Shown: positions 1-8,954, counted from the stretch's first letter. The stretch is DNA of 64,000 bases from Actinospineispora eucalypti (GCA_014208095.1 JACHMT010000002.1:1426001-1490000); one strand, 5' to 3'. Numbers and translations: made by a program. Notes: generated from the letters alone by a model not told the origin.

Positions 1-2
1 TG

Positions 3-890
3 CGTGGCCAGGGCGACGTCGTCCGCCGGGCCGACCGGGGTGGCCTGGCGGGGCTGTGGGTGCGCGACATACCGCTGCACGACCGCCAGTTCGGTGACGT
101 CGGGCAGGTGTACGACCCGTGGACCTACCTCGCGTGGCTGAGCGCCCACACCGAACAGATCGCGCTGGCTTCGGGCAGCGTCGTCACCACGCTGCGGCAT
201 CCGATCGACGTCGCCAAGCAGGCCGCCTCGATCGACCGGCTCTCCGGCGGGCGGCTGGTGCTCGGCGTGGCCAGCGGGGACCGCGCATCGGAGTTTCCCG
301 CCTACGGCATCCCGTTCGACCAGCGCGCCGGCCGGTTCGCCGAGAGCCTGCCGCTGGTGCGGCGGCTGCTCACCGAGAGCTTCCCCAGGGTGAGCTCCCC
401 CCTGGCCCACCTGACCGGCACGACCGACCTGCTGCCGAAGCCGACGGTCGGCGACATCCCCCTGATCGTCACCGGCTCGAGCCGGCAGAGCGAGGAGTGG
501 ATCGCCGAGCACAGCGACGGCTGGCTGGTCTACCCCGGCATTACGCACACCGCCGAGGGCCCCGCCCAGCTGGGCGCGAAGATCGCCGGATGGCGATCCA
601 AGATCCGCGGCGGCGAGTTCAAACCGGTGATCACCAATGAGTGGATCGACCTGGCCGAGGACCCGGCCCATCCACCGACCCCGTTGCGGGGCGGGTTCGT
701 CCTGCGGACCGGCCGCAACGCCCTGATCGAGCAGCTCGGGCGATGGCAGGACCACGGCGTCAACCACGTCGCGCTCGGCGTCCAGCACGGCAGCCGTCCG
801 GCCGCCGAAGCGGTCGCCGAGATCGTCGAGTGCGTGCTCCCGCACTTCCCCACCCTGGACGCACCGCCGGCCCGGCCCGCGCTGTGGTAG
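3..890 (+). CDS. LLM-class flavin-dependent oxidoreductase, 5' truncated by window edge
   Basis: Luciferase-like monooxygenase fold, probably using FMN or F420. The reading frame is open from base 3, so the true start lies outside the window; the in-frame GTG at 60 is internal. Family signatures seen are the stretch SGGRLVLGVASGDR (conserved GRxxLGVxxGD loop), a preceding IALASGSVVTTLRHP strand, and a C-terminal segment in which the enzyme binds or orients the flavin (GRNALIEQLGRWQDHGVNHVALG). It ends 7 bases before the end of the convergent MocR-type gene. Substrate is not predictable. The family call is secure; the exact role is not. Confidence 0.85.
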   Translation, partial: RGQGDVVRRADRGGLAGLWVRDIPLHDRQFGDVGQVYDPWTYLAWLSAHTEQIALASGSVVTTLRHPIDVAKQAASIDRLSGGRLVLGVASGDRASEFPAYGIPFDQRAGRFAESLPLVRRLLTESFPRVSSPLAHLTGTTDLLPKPTVGDIPLIVTGSSRQSEEWIAEHSDGWLVYPGITHTAEGPAQLGAKIAGWRSKIRGGEFKPVITNEWIDLAEDPAHPPTPLRGGFVLRTGRNALIEQLGRWQDHGVNHVALGVQHGSRPAAEAVAEIVECVLPHFPTLDAPPARPALW

Positions 891-897
891 GGGTGGC

Positions 898-2235
898 TCA
901 AGCCGTGTAGCTCCGGCCGTCGCCGTGCAGGATGTCGTGGAGCGCCCGGGCGAAGTCCTCGGCCTCATCGGGCAACAGGCTGGCGAAGGTGACCCGCAGG
1001 CCCGGCGGGCTGTGCGTGCGGAACGACTCGCCGGCGCGCACCGCCCAGCCGCGGGCCAGCAGCGCCTGGGCGACGGCCCCCTCGGCCGGGGTGGGGATCC
1101 AGGCGTTGAAGCCGGAACGCCCGGACACGCGGATCCCGTGGCGTTGCAGGGCGTCGGCCAGGGCCTGGCGTCGCTCCCGGTAGGTCTCGCGCGCCGCCGC
1201 GAGCAGCGGCGGCGTCGCGGGGTCGGTGAGGATGGTCGCGGCCAGCTCCTGCAGGACGTGACTGACCCAGCCGGCGCCCACCTGCTGCCGCCGGATCACC
1301 CGGTCCACGGTGAGCTGGTCACCGCTGAGGCCGCCGATCCGGATGTCGGGGCCGAGGGTCTTGGTCAGCGAGCGGATGACCGCCCACCGCCGGAGGTCTC
1401 CGCGCCCCACCACGGTCACCGGGTCGGCCCCCGAGATGGCCCCCGCGTGGTCGTCCTCCAGCACCAGGAGGTCGTCATGGCCCCGCAGGACCTCGAGCAG
1501 CTCGGCGGCTCGCCGCTCGGTGAACGCGGCACCGGTGGGGTTGTGCGCCCTCGGCGTGAGGATGCAGGCATCGGGGCGCTGCTCGAGCGCTCGGCCCAGC
1601 AGGTCGGGGCGCATGCCGTCGGCGTCCACCGGCACCGCGATCGGGCGCAGGCCCAGGGCCGGCACGAGGTCGAGCACGCCCCCGTAGCCCGGGTCTTCCA
1701 CCACGATGGCGTCGCCGGGCCGCAGGTGCGCCTGCAGCGCCCGCTCCGCGCCGTCCATCGCGCCGCCGATGACCGCCAGGTGGTCAGCGACCAGGCCGTC
1801 GCGTTCGAAGTTGTGGCGGAACCAGTCCAGCAGCGCGGGCAGGCGGCCGCCTTCCCCGTAGAGCCAGTGTTTTCCGGTGAGCCGGGCGCAGGCCGGCCGC
1901 AGCGGTGGCAGCAGCTCGGGATCGGGGTTGCCGTCGGCCAGGTTGCGCACGCCCGGCCCCACCGGCGCGGCCAGTCGGCGGCTGGCCGACGCGCCGCTCT
2001 CGACCACCCGGGTTCCGGCCCGGCCGGACCCGGCGACCAGGCCGCGGTTGCGCAGTGCCCGGTACGCGGCGTTGACCGTGGCCGGGCTCACCTCGAGCCG
2101 CGCGGCCAGCTCGCGCACCGTGGGCAGCCGCTCGCCGGGCGCCAGCCGTCCGGCCGAGATCGCCCCCTCCACCGAGACCGCGATCTCGGCCGCCGTCTCG
2201 CCGGACAGCGCACCCTCCTCGGTCAGGCCGCCCAT
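898..2235 (-). CDS. MocR-type regulator: GntR winged helix fused to class I aminotransferase
   Basis: The N-terminal ~75 residues form a GntR-type winged helix (LPTVRELAARLEVSPATVNAAYRAL), followed by a PLP-dependent fold type I aminotransferase domain. The probable PLP lysine is in SLTKTLGP. MocR proteins usually bind DNA near a divergent gene and sense PLP or an amine. The start at 2235 is preferred because GGAGGTG lies 5 nt upstream; a longer frame to 2298 has no such site. It is divergent from the broken acyl-CoA synthetase, with the palindrome at 2328-2341 in between. Family is clear; target unknown. Confidence 0.88.
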   Translation of the reverse strand: MGGLTEEGALSGETAAEIAVSVEGAISAGRLAPGERLPTVRELAARLEVSPATVNAAYRALRNRGLVAGSGRAGTRVVESGASASRRLAAPVGPGVRNLADGNPDPELLPPLRPACARLTGKHWLYGEGGRLPALLDWFRHNFERDGLVADHLAVIGGAMDGAERALQAHLRPGDAIVVEDPGYGGVLDLVPALGLRPIAVPVDADGMRPDLLGRALEQRPDACILTPRAHNPTGAAFTERRAAELLEVLRGHDDLLVLEDDHAGAISGADPVTVVGRGDLRRWAVIRSLTKTLGPDIRIGGLSGDQLTVDRVIRRQQVGAGWVSHVLQELAATILTDPATPPLLAAARETYRERRQALADALQRHGIRVSGRSGFNAWIPTPAEGAVAQALLARGWAVRAGESFRTHSPPGLRVTFASLLPDEAEDFARALHDILHGDGRSYTA

Positions 2236-2327
2236 GCCGTCACCTCCATGTCGCCGCGGAACATCAAACCGCGGGCGCCCCCTTGTCGCGTCGTGCACAC
2301 TCTGTTTACATTTTAGCTAGAACGTAA

Positions 2328-2341
2328 CTAGTACGTACTAG
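2328..2341. promoter_or_regulatory. Perfect 14-bp palindromic operator candidate
   Basis: CTAGTACGTACTAG is self-complementary over all 14 bases. It lies between the divergent MocR-type gene and the acyl-CoA synthetase remnant. The CTAGTAC core recurs at 5366-5392 and 6174-6194 around the TetR gene of the quinate/shikimate cassette, so that TetR protein is the best candidate to bind here. This is inference from sequence similarity. Confidence 0.55.
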
Positions 2342-2347
2342 CACAAT

Positions 2348-2890
<543 letters not shown>

Positions 2891-2935
2891 ACCCGGACAA
2901 GCACGCCACGTTCCGAGCCGTCGGCTTTGTACGGG

Positions 2936-3101
2936 GTGTGACCGGTGGCGGTCGGATTCGGCCCGCCCGGTTCTTCGAGGTCGACACGAGTCTGGTCTCT
3001 TCGAGATCGAACCAGAATGGTGTCGCACTCGATGAGGTCCAGCCGTGGAATTGCCCGCGCGGGCTCGGCGGTTGGCGACGCTGCGTGACGAAGGGCGCCA
3101 C
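2936..3101 (+). repeat. 166-nt imperfect-hairpin repeat, copy A
   Basis: This segment aligns without gaps to the reverse complement of 39985-40150; about 135 of 166 positions agree by hand count, and about 58 of 67 in the core (2971-3037). The core folds into an imperfect hairpin: left arm CGACACGAGTCTGG at 2982-2995, a 16-nt loop, right arm CCAGAATGGTGTCG at 3012-3025, with further pairing outward through TCGAG/CTCGA. It sits just after the point where the acyl-CoA synthetase remnant stops. No transposase frame is seen. It may be a MITE-like or REP-like element or a structured RNA. Confidence 0.7.
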
Positions 3102-3175
3102 GCACACAGCCGCTTGCCGTGGGCCCGGGCGGCGAGCGGGACCCGAGCCGCGGCGGATTGGCTGGCCAGGTGGGT

Positions 3176-3973
3176 TCACGCTATTCGCGCGATCCCGCCG
3201 GCGTGGGTGCGGGATGCCGGGGCGAAGCGCCGCAGCACCAGTGGGTCGTGCCCGGCAACCACGAGCTCCGGTCCGTCGGCGAGCTCCGTGATGCGGTCGA
3301 ACGCGGCGTAGGCGCCGGGGATGCTGTTCAGGATGGCGAACGGGCGGTCCCGCTCGATGTTCTCGTAGAAGTGGCTGGCGTCCGAGGCGAGTACGACCCA
3401 CCCCCGGGCCGTGCGCACGCGGACCACCTGCATTCCCGCCGTGTGCCCACCGACGTGGTGCACGCTGAGGCCCGGCACGACGTCGTGGTCGCCGTCGACG
3501 ATGCGCAGGCGGTGCCCGGCCCCCGGGTCGAGCAGGTGCCCGAGGTCGTCCTCGGAGACCAGCCACCGTTCGGCCCTGATCCGCTTCGCCCAGTGCCCGG
3601 TCCAGTAGTCGATCTCGGTCCGTTGCAGGACGTACCGGGCCGAGGGGAACGCGGCGGCCGTGCCGGTGTGGTCGTAGTGCAGGTGGGTCAGCACGAGGTG
3701 GTCCACGTCGCCCGGCGAGACCCCCAGCTCGGCAAGCGCATCGACCGGCGAGCAGTGGTAGTCCAGGCCGGCGAGCGTGGCGGCGCGCGCCGGGTCCATG
3801 CCCGCGTCGACCAGCACGCACCGCCGGGGCGACACCGCGAGCCAGACGTAGTAGGCGGTCGGGTGCGGGTCCGCCCAGGTCTCGTCGTAGCCGTGGAAGT
3901 GCTCGCCCCGCCTGCCCTCCCTGGACGCGTACCGGATCGCGTACACCTGGAACTCCTCCGGTGTCGCGGTCAC
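3176..3973 (-). CDS. Metallo-beta-lactamase-fold hydrolase (lactonase-like)
   Basis: About 265 residues. The metal-binding motif THLHYDHTG (HxHxDH) is present, with later ligands in HHVGGHTAGM and SDASHFY and a distal histidine in VVAGHDPLV. This pattern matches the N-acyl-homoserine-lactonase/quinolone-type group of MBL hydrolases, which open lactones or esters. The GTG start at 3973 overlaps the transporter stop codon (GTGA), so it is translationally coupled to the transporter. In this context a quinate/shikimate-derived lactone is a conceivable substrate, but that is only inference. Bases 3102-3175 downstream show no feature. Confidence 0.85.
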   Translation of the reverse strand: MTATPEEFQVYAIRYASREGRRGEHFHGYDETWADPHPTAYYVWLAVSPRRCVLVDAGMDPARAATLAGLDYHCSPVDALAELGVSPGDVDHLVLTHLHYDHTGTAAAFPSARYVLQRTEIDYWTGHWAKRIRAERWLVSEDDLGHLLDPGAGHRLRIVDGDHDVVPGLSVHHVGGHTAGMQVVRVRTARGWVVLASDASHFYENIERDRPFAILNSIPGAYAAFDRITELADGPELVVAGHDPLVLRRFAPASRTHAGGIARIA

Positions 3974-5310
3974 AGCGCGGGGGTCGGGGCCTGCGGCCGA
4001 CGGGCCCCGGGCCGCGTGCCGAGGTCCTCGGTGGGGGTGCGGTAGTTCTCCCGCCCGGTCGCCACGGCGAGGACGTTGACCAGGCAGACCCCGGCCACGT
4101 ACCCCGCGACCGCGATCCAGTTGCCGCCGCCCGGGCCGGACAGGGCGGCGGCAATCGAGGGCGCGAACCCGGCCACGGCGAAGCCGATCTGGGTGCCGAT
4201 CGCCATCCCGGACAGGCGCACCCGCGCCGGGAACAGCTCGCCGTAGAAGGCGGGCCACACGCCGCCGGTGGCGCTGTGCACCACGCCGAACATCAGCACC
4301 CCGGTCAGGAAGATCAGCGGGTAGTTCCCCGTCGAGATGGCCCAGAGGTAGGCGACCATGAGCACGGCGCACCCGAGCGACCCGCCGATGAACACCGGTT
4401 TGCGCCCGACGCGGTCGGCCAGCGCGCCGAACGCCGGCAACGCGGCGAGCGCGACGACGTTGGCCAGCACGCCGACCCAGAGCATCGCGGTGCGGGACAG
4501 CCCCACGGTGTTCACCGCGTAGGACAGGGCGTAGACGGTGAAGATCGTGCTGACCGTGGCGATCGTCGCGGCGGCGACCACCCTGGCGACGTCGCCGCTG
4601 TGCTCGCGGAACAGCGTCACCAGGGGCAGCCGGTCAACCTCGGCCCGGTCCTTCTCCCGTTCGAAGACGGGCGTCTCGTCCAGGTTCCGCCGGATCACCA
4701 GCCCGGCCACGACCACCAGCGCGCTGAGCCAGAACGGGAGGCGCCAACCCCAGCTCAGCAGGGCGTCCTGGGGCAGGGCCGCGACCGGCAGGAACACCGC
4801 CGTGGCCAGGATCTGCCCGCACTGGGTGCCGCTCAGGGTGAAGCTCGTGTAGTAGGCCCGCCGGTGCGCGGGCGCGTGCTCCAGGCTCATCGAGTTGGCC
4901 CCCGCCTGTTCGCCCGCCGCGGACAGGCCCTGGAGCAACCGCAGCGCGACCAGCAGCACCGGCGCCGCGACGCCGATCTGGCCGTAGCCCGGGAGGCAGC
5001 CGATCAGGAACGTGGACAGGCCCATCAGCAGGATGGTCGCGACCAGCACCCGCTTGCGCCCGAACCGGTCACCGATGTGGCCCAGCAGGAACGCGCCGAC
5101 CGGGCGGGCCAGGTAGCCGACGCCGAAGGTCGCCAGGGCGAGCAAGGTCCCCGCCGCCGGCTCCGAACCGGGAAAGAAGATCTTGTTGAAGACCAGCGCG
5201 GCGGCGGTCCCGTAGATGAAGAAGTCGTAGTACTCGAGCGCGCTGCCGATCCAGGCCGCGAGCGCCGCCTTGCCCGGCTTGCCTTCCGCGAGGACGTCTC
5301 GTTCCGTCAC
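3970..5310 (-). CDS. MHS-family MFS transporter, probable shikimate/quinate or dicarboxylate symporter
   Basis: About 446 residues with twelve expected membrane segments. Seen: the MHS-family N-terminus (GSALEYYDFFIYG), the loop 2-3 signature GHIGDRFGRKRVL and its second-half echo GALADRVGRKPVF. MHS members (ShiA, KgtP, ProP types) carry organic acids with protons. The GTG start at 5310 is chosen because AAGGAG lies 6 nt upstream. Next to a shikimate dehydrogenase and a dehydroshikimate dehydratase, quinate or shikimate is the natural substrate guess. Upstream lies a CTAGTAC-type operator (5366-5392). Coupled to the MBL hydrolase downstream. Confidence 0.87.
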   Translation of the reverse strand: MTERDVLAEGKPGKAALAAWIGSALEYYDFFIYGTAAALVFNKIFFPGSEPAAGTLLALATFGVGYLARPVGAFLLGHIGDRFGRKRVLVATILLMGLSTFLIGCLPGYGQIGVAAPVLLVALRLLQGLSAAGEQAGANSMSLEHAPAHRRAYYTSFTLSGTQCGQILATAVFLPVAALPQDALLSWGWRLPFWLSALVVVAGLVIRRNLDETPVFEREKDRAEVDRLPLVTLFREHSGDVARVVAAATIATVSTIFTVYALSYAVNTVGLSRTAMLWVGVLANVVALAALPAFGALADRVGRKPVFIGGSLGCAVLMVAYLWAISTGNYPLIFLTGVLMFGVVHSATGGVWPAFYGELFPARVRLSGMAIGTQIGFAVAGFAPSIAAALSGPGGGNWIAVAGYVAGVCLVNVLAVATGRENYRTPTEDLGTRPGARRPQAPTPAL

Positions 5311-5365
5311 CTGGTGCTCCTTTGCACTGTGCTCAGACCACGCCCCGGCCGGCCGGCAATGTACC

Positions 5366-5392
5366 AACTAGTTACGTACTAGATAGTGAGTT
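5366..5392. promoter_or_regulatory. CTAGTAC-type operator upstream of the transporter
   Basis: The segment AACTAGTTACGTACTAG at 5366-5382 is an imperfect palindrome, the 2328 palindrome with one extra base. Its reverse complement continues into ACTATCTAGTACG, which matches ACTATCTAGTACA at 6177-6190. It lies between the end of the TetR gene and the start of the transporter, where the transporter promoter must be. Likely binding site of the neighbouring TetR protein. Confidence 0.6.
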
Positions 5393-5424
5393 AGCCCACC
5401 AGTGCTGTCAAGCCGCCGGGACGG

Positions 5425-6087
5425 TCAGGCCCGGGCGACGTGCGCGGTCAGGTACTCCAGGACGAGGTCGCCGAGCATCCGCCGGTAGTGGTCACGGCGG
5501 CCGGGCTCGAGCATGTCCCGGTCGAAGATGGCCTGGAACGTGTGCCGGTTGGCGATGCGGAAGACACAGAACGCGCTGATCACCATGTGCACGTCCAGCG
5601 CGTCGACGTCGTCGCGGAACAGCCCGCCGTCCCGCCCCCGCCGCAGGATGCCGCCGAGCACGTCGACGGCCGGCGTGGCCAGCCCGGACAGGATCGGCGA
5701 GGTCCGCAGGTGCCGCGCGCGGTGGATGTTCTCGATGCTCACCAGCCGGATGAACGCCGGATGGGCCTCGTGGTGGTCGAAGGTGAGCTCGGCCAGCGCC
5801 CGCATCGCCCGGGCGGGATGCAGGTCGGCCACGTCCAGTTGGGTCTCGAGAGCCCGGATGCCGGCGTACGCGTGCTCCAGCACCGCCACGTAAAGGCCCG
5901 TCTTGCTGCGGAAATAGTAGTAGATCATCCGCTTGGTGGTGCGGGTCCGGGCCGCGATCTCGTCGACCCGCGCCCCGTCGTAGCCACGGTCGGCGAACTC
6001 CTCGGTGGCGATCTCGAGGATCTCGGCCCGGGTGCGCTCGGCGTCGCGCTGCCGCTCCGGTGGCACCACCTGATCCGCCGAGGTCAT
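5425..6087 (-). CDS. TetR-family regulator of the quinate/shikimate cassette
   Basis: 220 residues. The helix-turn-helix is near residues 18-65 (AEILEIATEEFADRGYDGARVDEIAARTRTT, then KRMIYYYFRSKTGLY), with a helical ligand-binding domain after it. It is divergent from the shikimate dehydrogenase gene and upstream of the transporter in the same direction. Matching candidate operators lie on both sides of the gene (5366-5392 and 6174-6194) and a third at 2328-2341. By analogy with other TetR proteins it probably represses these promoters and is released by a pathway acid, but the inducer is not known. Confidence 0.88.
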   Translation of the reverse strand: MTSADQVVPPERQRDAERTRAEILEIATEEFADRGYDGARVDEIAARTRTTKRMIYYYFRSKTGLYVAVLEHAYAGIRALETQLDVADLHPARAMRALAELTFDHHEAHPAFIRLVSIENIHRARHLRTSPILSGLATPAVDVLGGILRRGRDGGLFRDDVDALDVHMVISAFCVFRIANRHTFQAIFDRDMLEPGRRDHYRRMLGDLVLEYLTAHVARA

Positions 6088-6173
6088 GGGCCCGCGCTCC
6101 TTTCGATCACGTCATGACGATAGAGCCCGCAACCGGCCCGAGCCCCTTCCGTCCCCCTCAGGAATCGAGTACA

Positions 6174-6194
6174 ACTAACTATCTAGTACATAGA
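6174..6194. promoter_or_regulatory. CTAGTAC-type operator before shikimate dehydrogenase
   Basis: AACTAACTATCTAGTACATAG lies 20 bases upstream of the GTG start of the shikimate dehydrogenase gene, in the divergent promoter region shared with the TetR gene. It shares ACTATCTAGTAC with the reverse complement of the 5366-5392 site. Confidence 0.6.
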
Positions 6195-6214
6195 ATGCGC
6201 CGTCGAGGAGGCCC

Positions 6215-7102
6215 GTGACGATCGACAACCCCGTGCGCGTCGGCCTGGTGGGATCCGGGATCGGCCCGTCACTGTCCCCCGCGCTGCACGTGCGGGAGGC
6301 CGACCGGCTCGGCGTGCCCTACGCCTACTCCCGCTTCGATCTCGACGAGCTCGGCCTTCCGGCGACCGCCGTCGGCGCGCTGCTCGACCGAGCACGGGCG
6401 GACGGGTACCGGGGTCTCAACATCACGCACCCCTGCAAGCAGCTGGTCCTCCCGCACCTGGACGAGCTGTCCGGGGAGGCGGAGGCGATCGGTGCGGTCA
6501 ACACCGTCGTCTTCGAGGGCGCCCGCGCTGTCGGGCACAACACGGACTGGTCGGGCTTCCGGTACGGGATGAGCACCGGGCTGCCGGGGGCGGCAACGGA
6601 TCGCGTCGTGCTTCTCGGCGCCGGCGGCGCGGGGGCGGCCAGTGCGCACGCCCTGCTGACCCTCGGCGTCGGCGCCCTCGACATTCTGGACCTCGACCAC
6701 GCCCGGGCGGCGCGGCTCGCGGACGCGCTGGCCGCCCGGTTCGGCAGCGGCCGGGTGCGCTCCGGCGGGTCCGGGGACCTGGCCGTCCGGCTGGGCCGCG
6801 CCGACGGGCTGGTGCACGCGACGCCGGTCGGGATGGCCGAGCAGCCCGGGCTCCCGTTGCCTCCCGATCTGCTGCGGCCGGCGCTCTGGGTGGCCGAGAT
6901 CGTCTACCGGCCCCTGGACACCGCGCTGCTGAGGGCCGCGCGAGCGGCCGGGTGCGCGACGCTCGACGGCGGGCGGATGGCCGTCCACCAGGCCGCCGAG
7001 GCCCTGCGCCTGTTCACCGGCGCCGATCCCGACCCGGAGCGGATGCTGCGTCACCTCGCCGAACTCGTCACCCCGGACAAGGAGGCCGGCCGTGTGGCCT
7101 GA
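6215..7102 (+). CDS. Shikimate/quinate dehydrogenase (AroE family)
   Basis: 295 residues. The N-terminal substrate domain carries SLSP and NITHPCKQ (catalytic lysine) and NTDWSGF (catalytic aspartate). The C-terminal Rossmann domain has the glycine loop GAGGAGAAS. These enzymes interconvert shikimate and 3-dehydroshikimate, or quinate and 3-dehydroquinate, with NAD(P). The position next to a dehydroshikimate dehydratase, a transporter and a TetR gene argues for a catabolic rather than biosynthetic copy. The GTG start has GAGGAG 4 nt upstream. The 3' end overlaps the next gene by 11 bases. Confidence 0.92.
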   Translation: MTIDNPVRVGLVGSGIGPSLSPALHVREADRLGVPYAYSRFDLDELGLPATAVGALLDRARADGYRGLNITHPCKQLVLPHLDELSGEAEAIGAVNTVVFEGARAVGHNTDWSGFRYGMSTGLPGAATDRVVLLGAGGAGAASAHALLTLGVGALDILDLDHARAARLADALAARFGSGRVRSGGSGDLAVRLGRADGLVHATPVGMAEQPGLPLPPDLLRPALWVAEIVYRPLDTALLRAARAAGCATLDGGRMAVHQAAEALRLFTGADPDPERMLRHLAELVTPDKEAGRVA

Positions 7103-8954
7103 CCGGCACGATGCCATCGCGACCGTCTGCCTGTCCGGAACGCTCGAGGACAAGCTGGCCGCCGCGGCCGGCGCGGGCTTCGCCGGCATCGAGCTCTTCG
7201 AACCCGACCTGCTCAACTCCGTGCTTCCGCCCTCGGAGGTCCGACGGCGCTGCGCCGGCCTCGGCCTGTCCATCGACCTCTACCAGCCGTTCCGCGACCT
7301 CGACTCCACCGATCCCGAACGGTTCACGGCCAACCTGCGGCGGGCCGAGCACAAGTTCGCCGTGATGGAGGCGCTGGGCGCGGACACCCTGCTGGTCTGC
7401 TCGTCGGTCGCCCAGGACGCGGTGGCCGACGACGACCGCCTGGCCGAGCAACTGCACGCGCTGGCCGAGCGCGCCGGCGCGAGGGGGCTGCGCATCGCCT
7501 ACGAGGCCCTGGCCTGGGGCCGCCACGTGCACACCTACCAGCGGTCCTGGCGGGTGGTCGCCCGAGCCGGCCACCCGGCACTGGGCCTGTGCCTGGACAG
7601 CTTCCACATCCTGTCCCGAGGCTCGGATCCCGCCGGCATCGCGGCGATCCCCGGGGAGAAGCTGTTCTTCCTGCAGCTGGCCGACGCCCCACACCTGTCG
7701 ATGGACGTGCTGCAGTGGAGCCGGCATCACCGGCTGTTCCCCGGGCAGGGCTCGTTCGACCTGCCGGCGTTCCTCCGGCCGGTCCTCGCGGCGGGCTACC
7801 GGGGGCCGCTGTCACTCGAGGTGTTCAACGACGTCTTCCGCCAGGCCGATCCCGCCGGCACCGCCGTCGACGCGCGCCGCTCCCTGCTCGCCCTCGCCGA
7901 GGCCACGGCGGCCGGCGGCGCCGGAACCGACCCGGTCGCGGTCCCGGCACCCGAGCTGGGTGGCTACGCATTCGTCGAGCTCACCGCAGGCTCCTCCGCC
8001 GCCGCGACGCTCGCCGACACGCTGAGCGCCCTCGGTTTCGCCCACACCGGCCGGCACCGGAGCAAGCCGGTCGACCGCTGGGAGCAGGGCGCGGCGCGGA
8101 TCCTGGTCAACGCCAGGGGCGGCGAACCCTCGATCGGCGCCATCGGCGTCGAGTCCGAGGACCCGCCGACGTCCGCGCTTCGCGCCGAACGACTACTCGC
8201 CCCGATCCTTCCCCGTCACCACGGCCCCGCCGAAGCCGATCTCTCCGCGATCGCCGCCCCGGACGGGACGTCTCTGTTCCTCTGCCGGACCAACGCGCCC
8301 GAGGCCGGCGGCTGGACCGGCGACTTCGTCCCCACCGGCATGGCCGCCGCGACGGGCATCGGCGTGACCGGGGTCGACCATGTCGGGCTCACCCAGCCGT
8401 TCGACCATTTCGACGAGGCCGCGCTCTTCTACCGCGCGGTGCTCGGCCTCCGCCCGGGAGAACCGGGTGAGTTCGCGGCGCCCTACGGCCTGATACGCGG
8501 CCGCGCGGTCAACGACGAACGCCGGCGCACACGGATCGCGCTGACGGTCTCGCTGCTGCGCCGGGGCGACTGGGCGCCCCGCGTCACCGACCCCCAGTAC
8601 GTCGCGCTCCGCACCGACGACGTCGTCACCGCCGCCCGGGCCGCCCGCGCGGCCGGCGCCGCGCTGCTCGCGATCCCGGACAACTACTACGCCGACCTCG
8701 AGGCCCGCCTCGGACTGCCCGCCGAGCTGCTCGAGCGGCTCCGCGCCGCCGGAGTGCTCTACGACACCGACGGCGACGGCGCCTACCTGCAGGTCTGCAC
8801 CGAGCTGCTCGGCGGGCGACTGTTCCTTCAGCTGGTCCAGCGGGTCGGCGACTACGACGGGTACGGCTGGCCGGACGCCCCGGTCCGGATGGCCGCACAC
8901 CGGCGCCACCGCATCGCGCTGGCCGGCGCCGAGGTGGCTCAGCCCTTGGCGTAG
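7092..8954 (+). CDS. Fused 3-dehydroshikimate dehydratase / HPPD-like VOC protein (QuiC-type)
   Basis: 620 residues in two parts. Residues ~1-270 are a xylose-isomerase-like TIM barrel (AGFAGIELFEPDLLNS, then LCLDSFHILSRG), as in bacterial 3-dehydroshikimate dehydratases that make protocatechuate. Residues ~290-615 form vicinal-oxygen-chelate modules related to 4-hydroxyphenylpyruvate dioxygenase (VDHVGLTQPFDHFDEAALFY; late iron-ligand region GAYLQVCTELLGGRLFLQLV). This barrel-HPPD fusion is known from QuiC1-type enzymes, where the second half may be regulatory or vestigial. The GTG start overlaps aroE, so the two are probably co-translated. No protocatechuate ring-cleavage gene is in the window. 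Confidence 0.88.
   Translation: MWPDRHDAIATVCLSGTLEDKLAAAAGAGFAGIELFEPDLLNSVLPPSEVRRRCAGLGLSIDLYQPFRDLDSTDPERFTANLRRAEHKFAVMEALGADTLLVCSSVAQDAVADDDRLAEQLHALAERAGARGLRIAYEALAWGRHVHTYQRSWRVVARAGHPALGLCLDSFHILSRGSDPAGIAAIPGEKLFFLQLADAPHLSMDVLQWSRHHRLFPGQGSFDLPAFLRPVLAAGYRGPLSLEVFNDVFRQADPAGTAVDARRSLLALAEATAAGGAGTDPVAVPAPELGGYAFVELTAGSSAAATLADTLSALGFAHTGRHRSKPVDRWEQGAARILVNARGGEPSIGAIGVESEDPPTSALRAERLLAPILPRHHGPAEADLSAIAAPDGTSLFLCRTNAPEAGGWTGDFVPTGMAAATGIGVTGVDHVGLTQPFDHFDEAALFYRAVLGLRPGEPGEFAAPYGLIRGRAVNDERRRTRIALTVSLLRRGDWAPRVTDPQYVALRTDDVVTAARAARAAGAALLAIPDNYYADLEARLGLPAELLERLRAAGVLYDTDGDGAYLQVCTELLGGRLFLQLVQRVGDYDGYGWPDAPVRMAAHRRHRIALAGAEVAQPLA

Noticed and set aside
925..2316. Long plus-strand reading frame opposite the MocR-type gene
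   Set aside because: Arginine/glycine/proline-rich shadow of a clear minus-strand gene with recognised domains.
2936..3101. Hairpin repeat as a protein-coding fragment
   Set aside because: Both strands stay open across the copies, but substitutions are spread over all codon positions and the pairing is conserved instead, so structure is the better explanation.
3961..5382. 473-codon plus-strand reading frame over the transporter
   Set aside because: No recognisable motif; the opposite strand encodes an obvious twelve-helix transporter.
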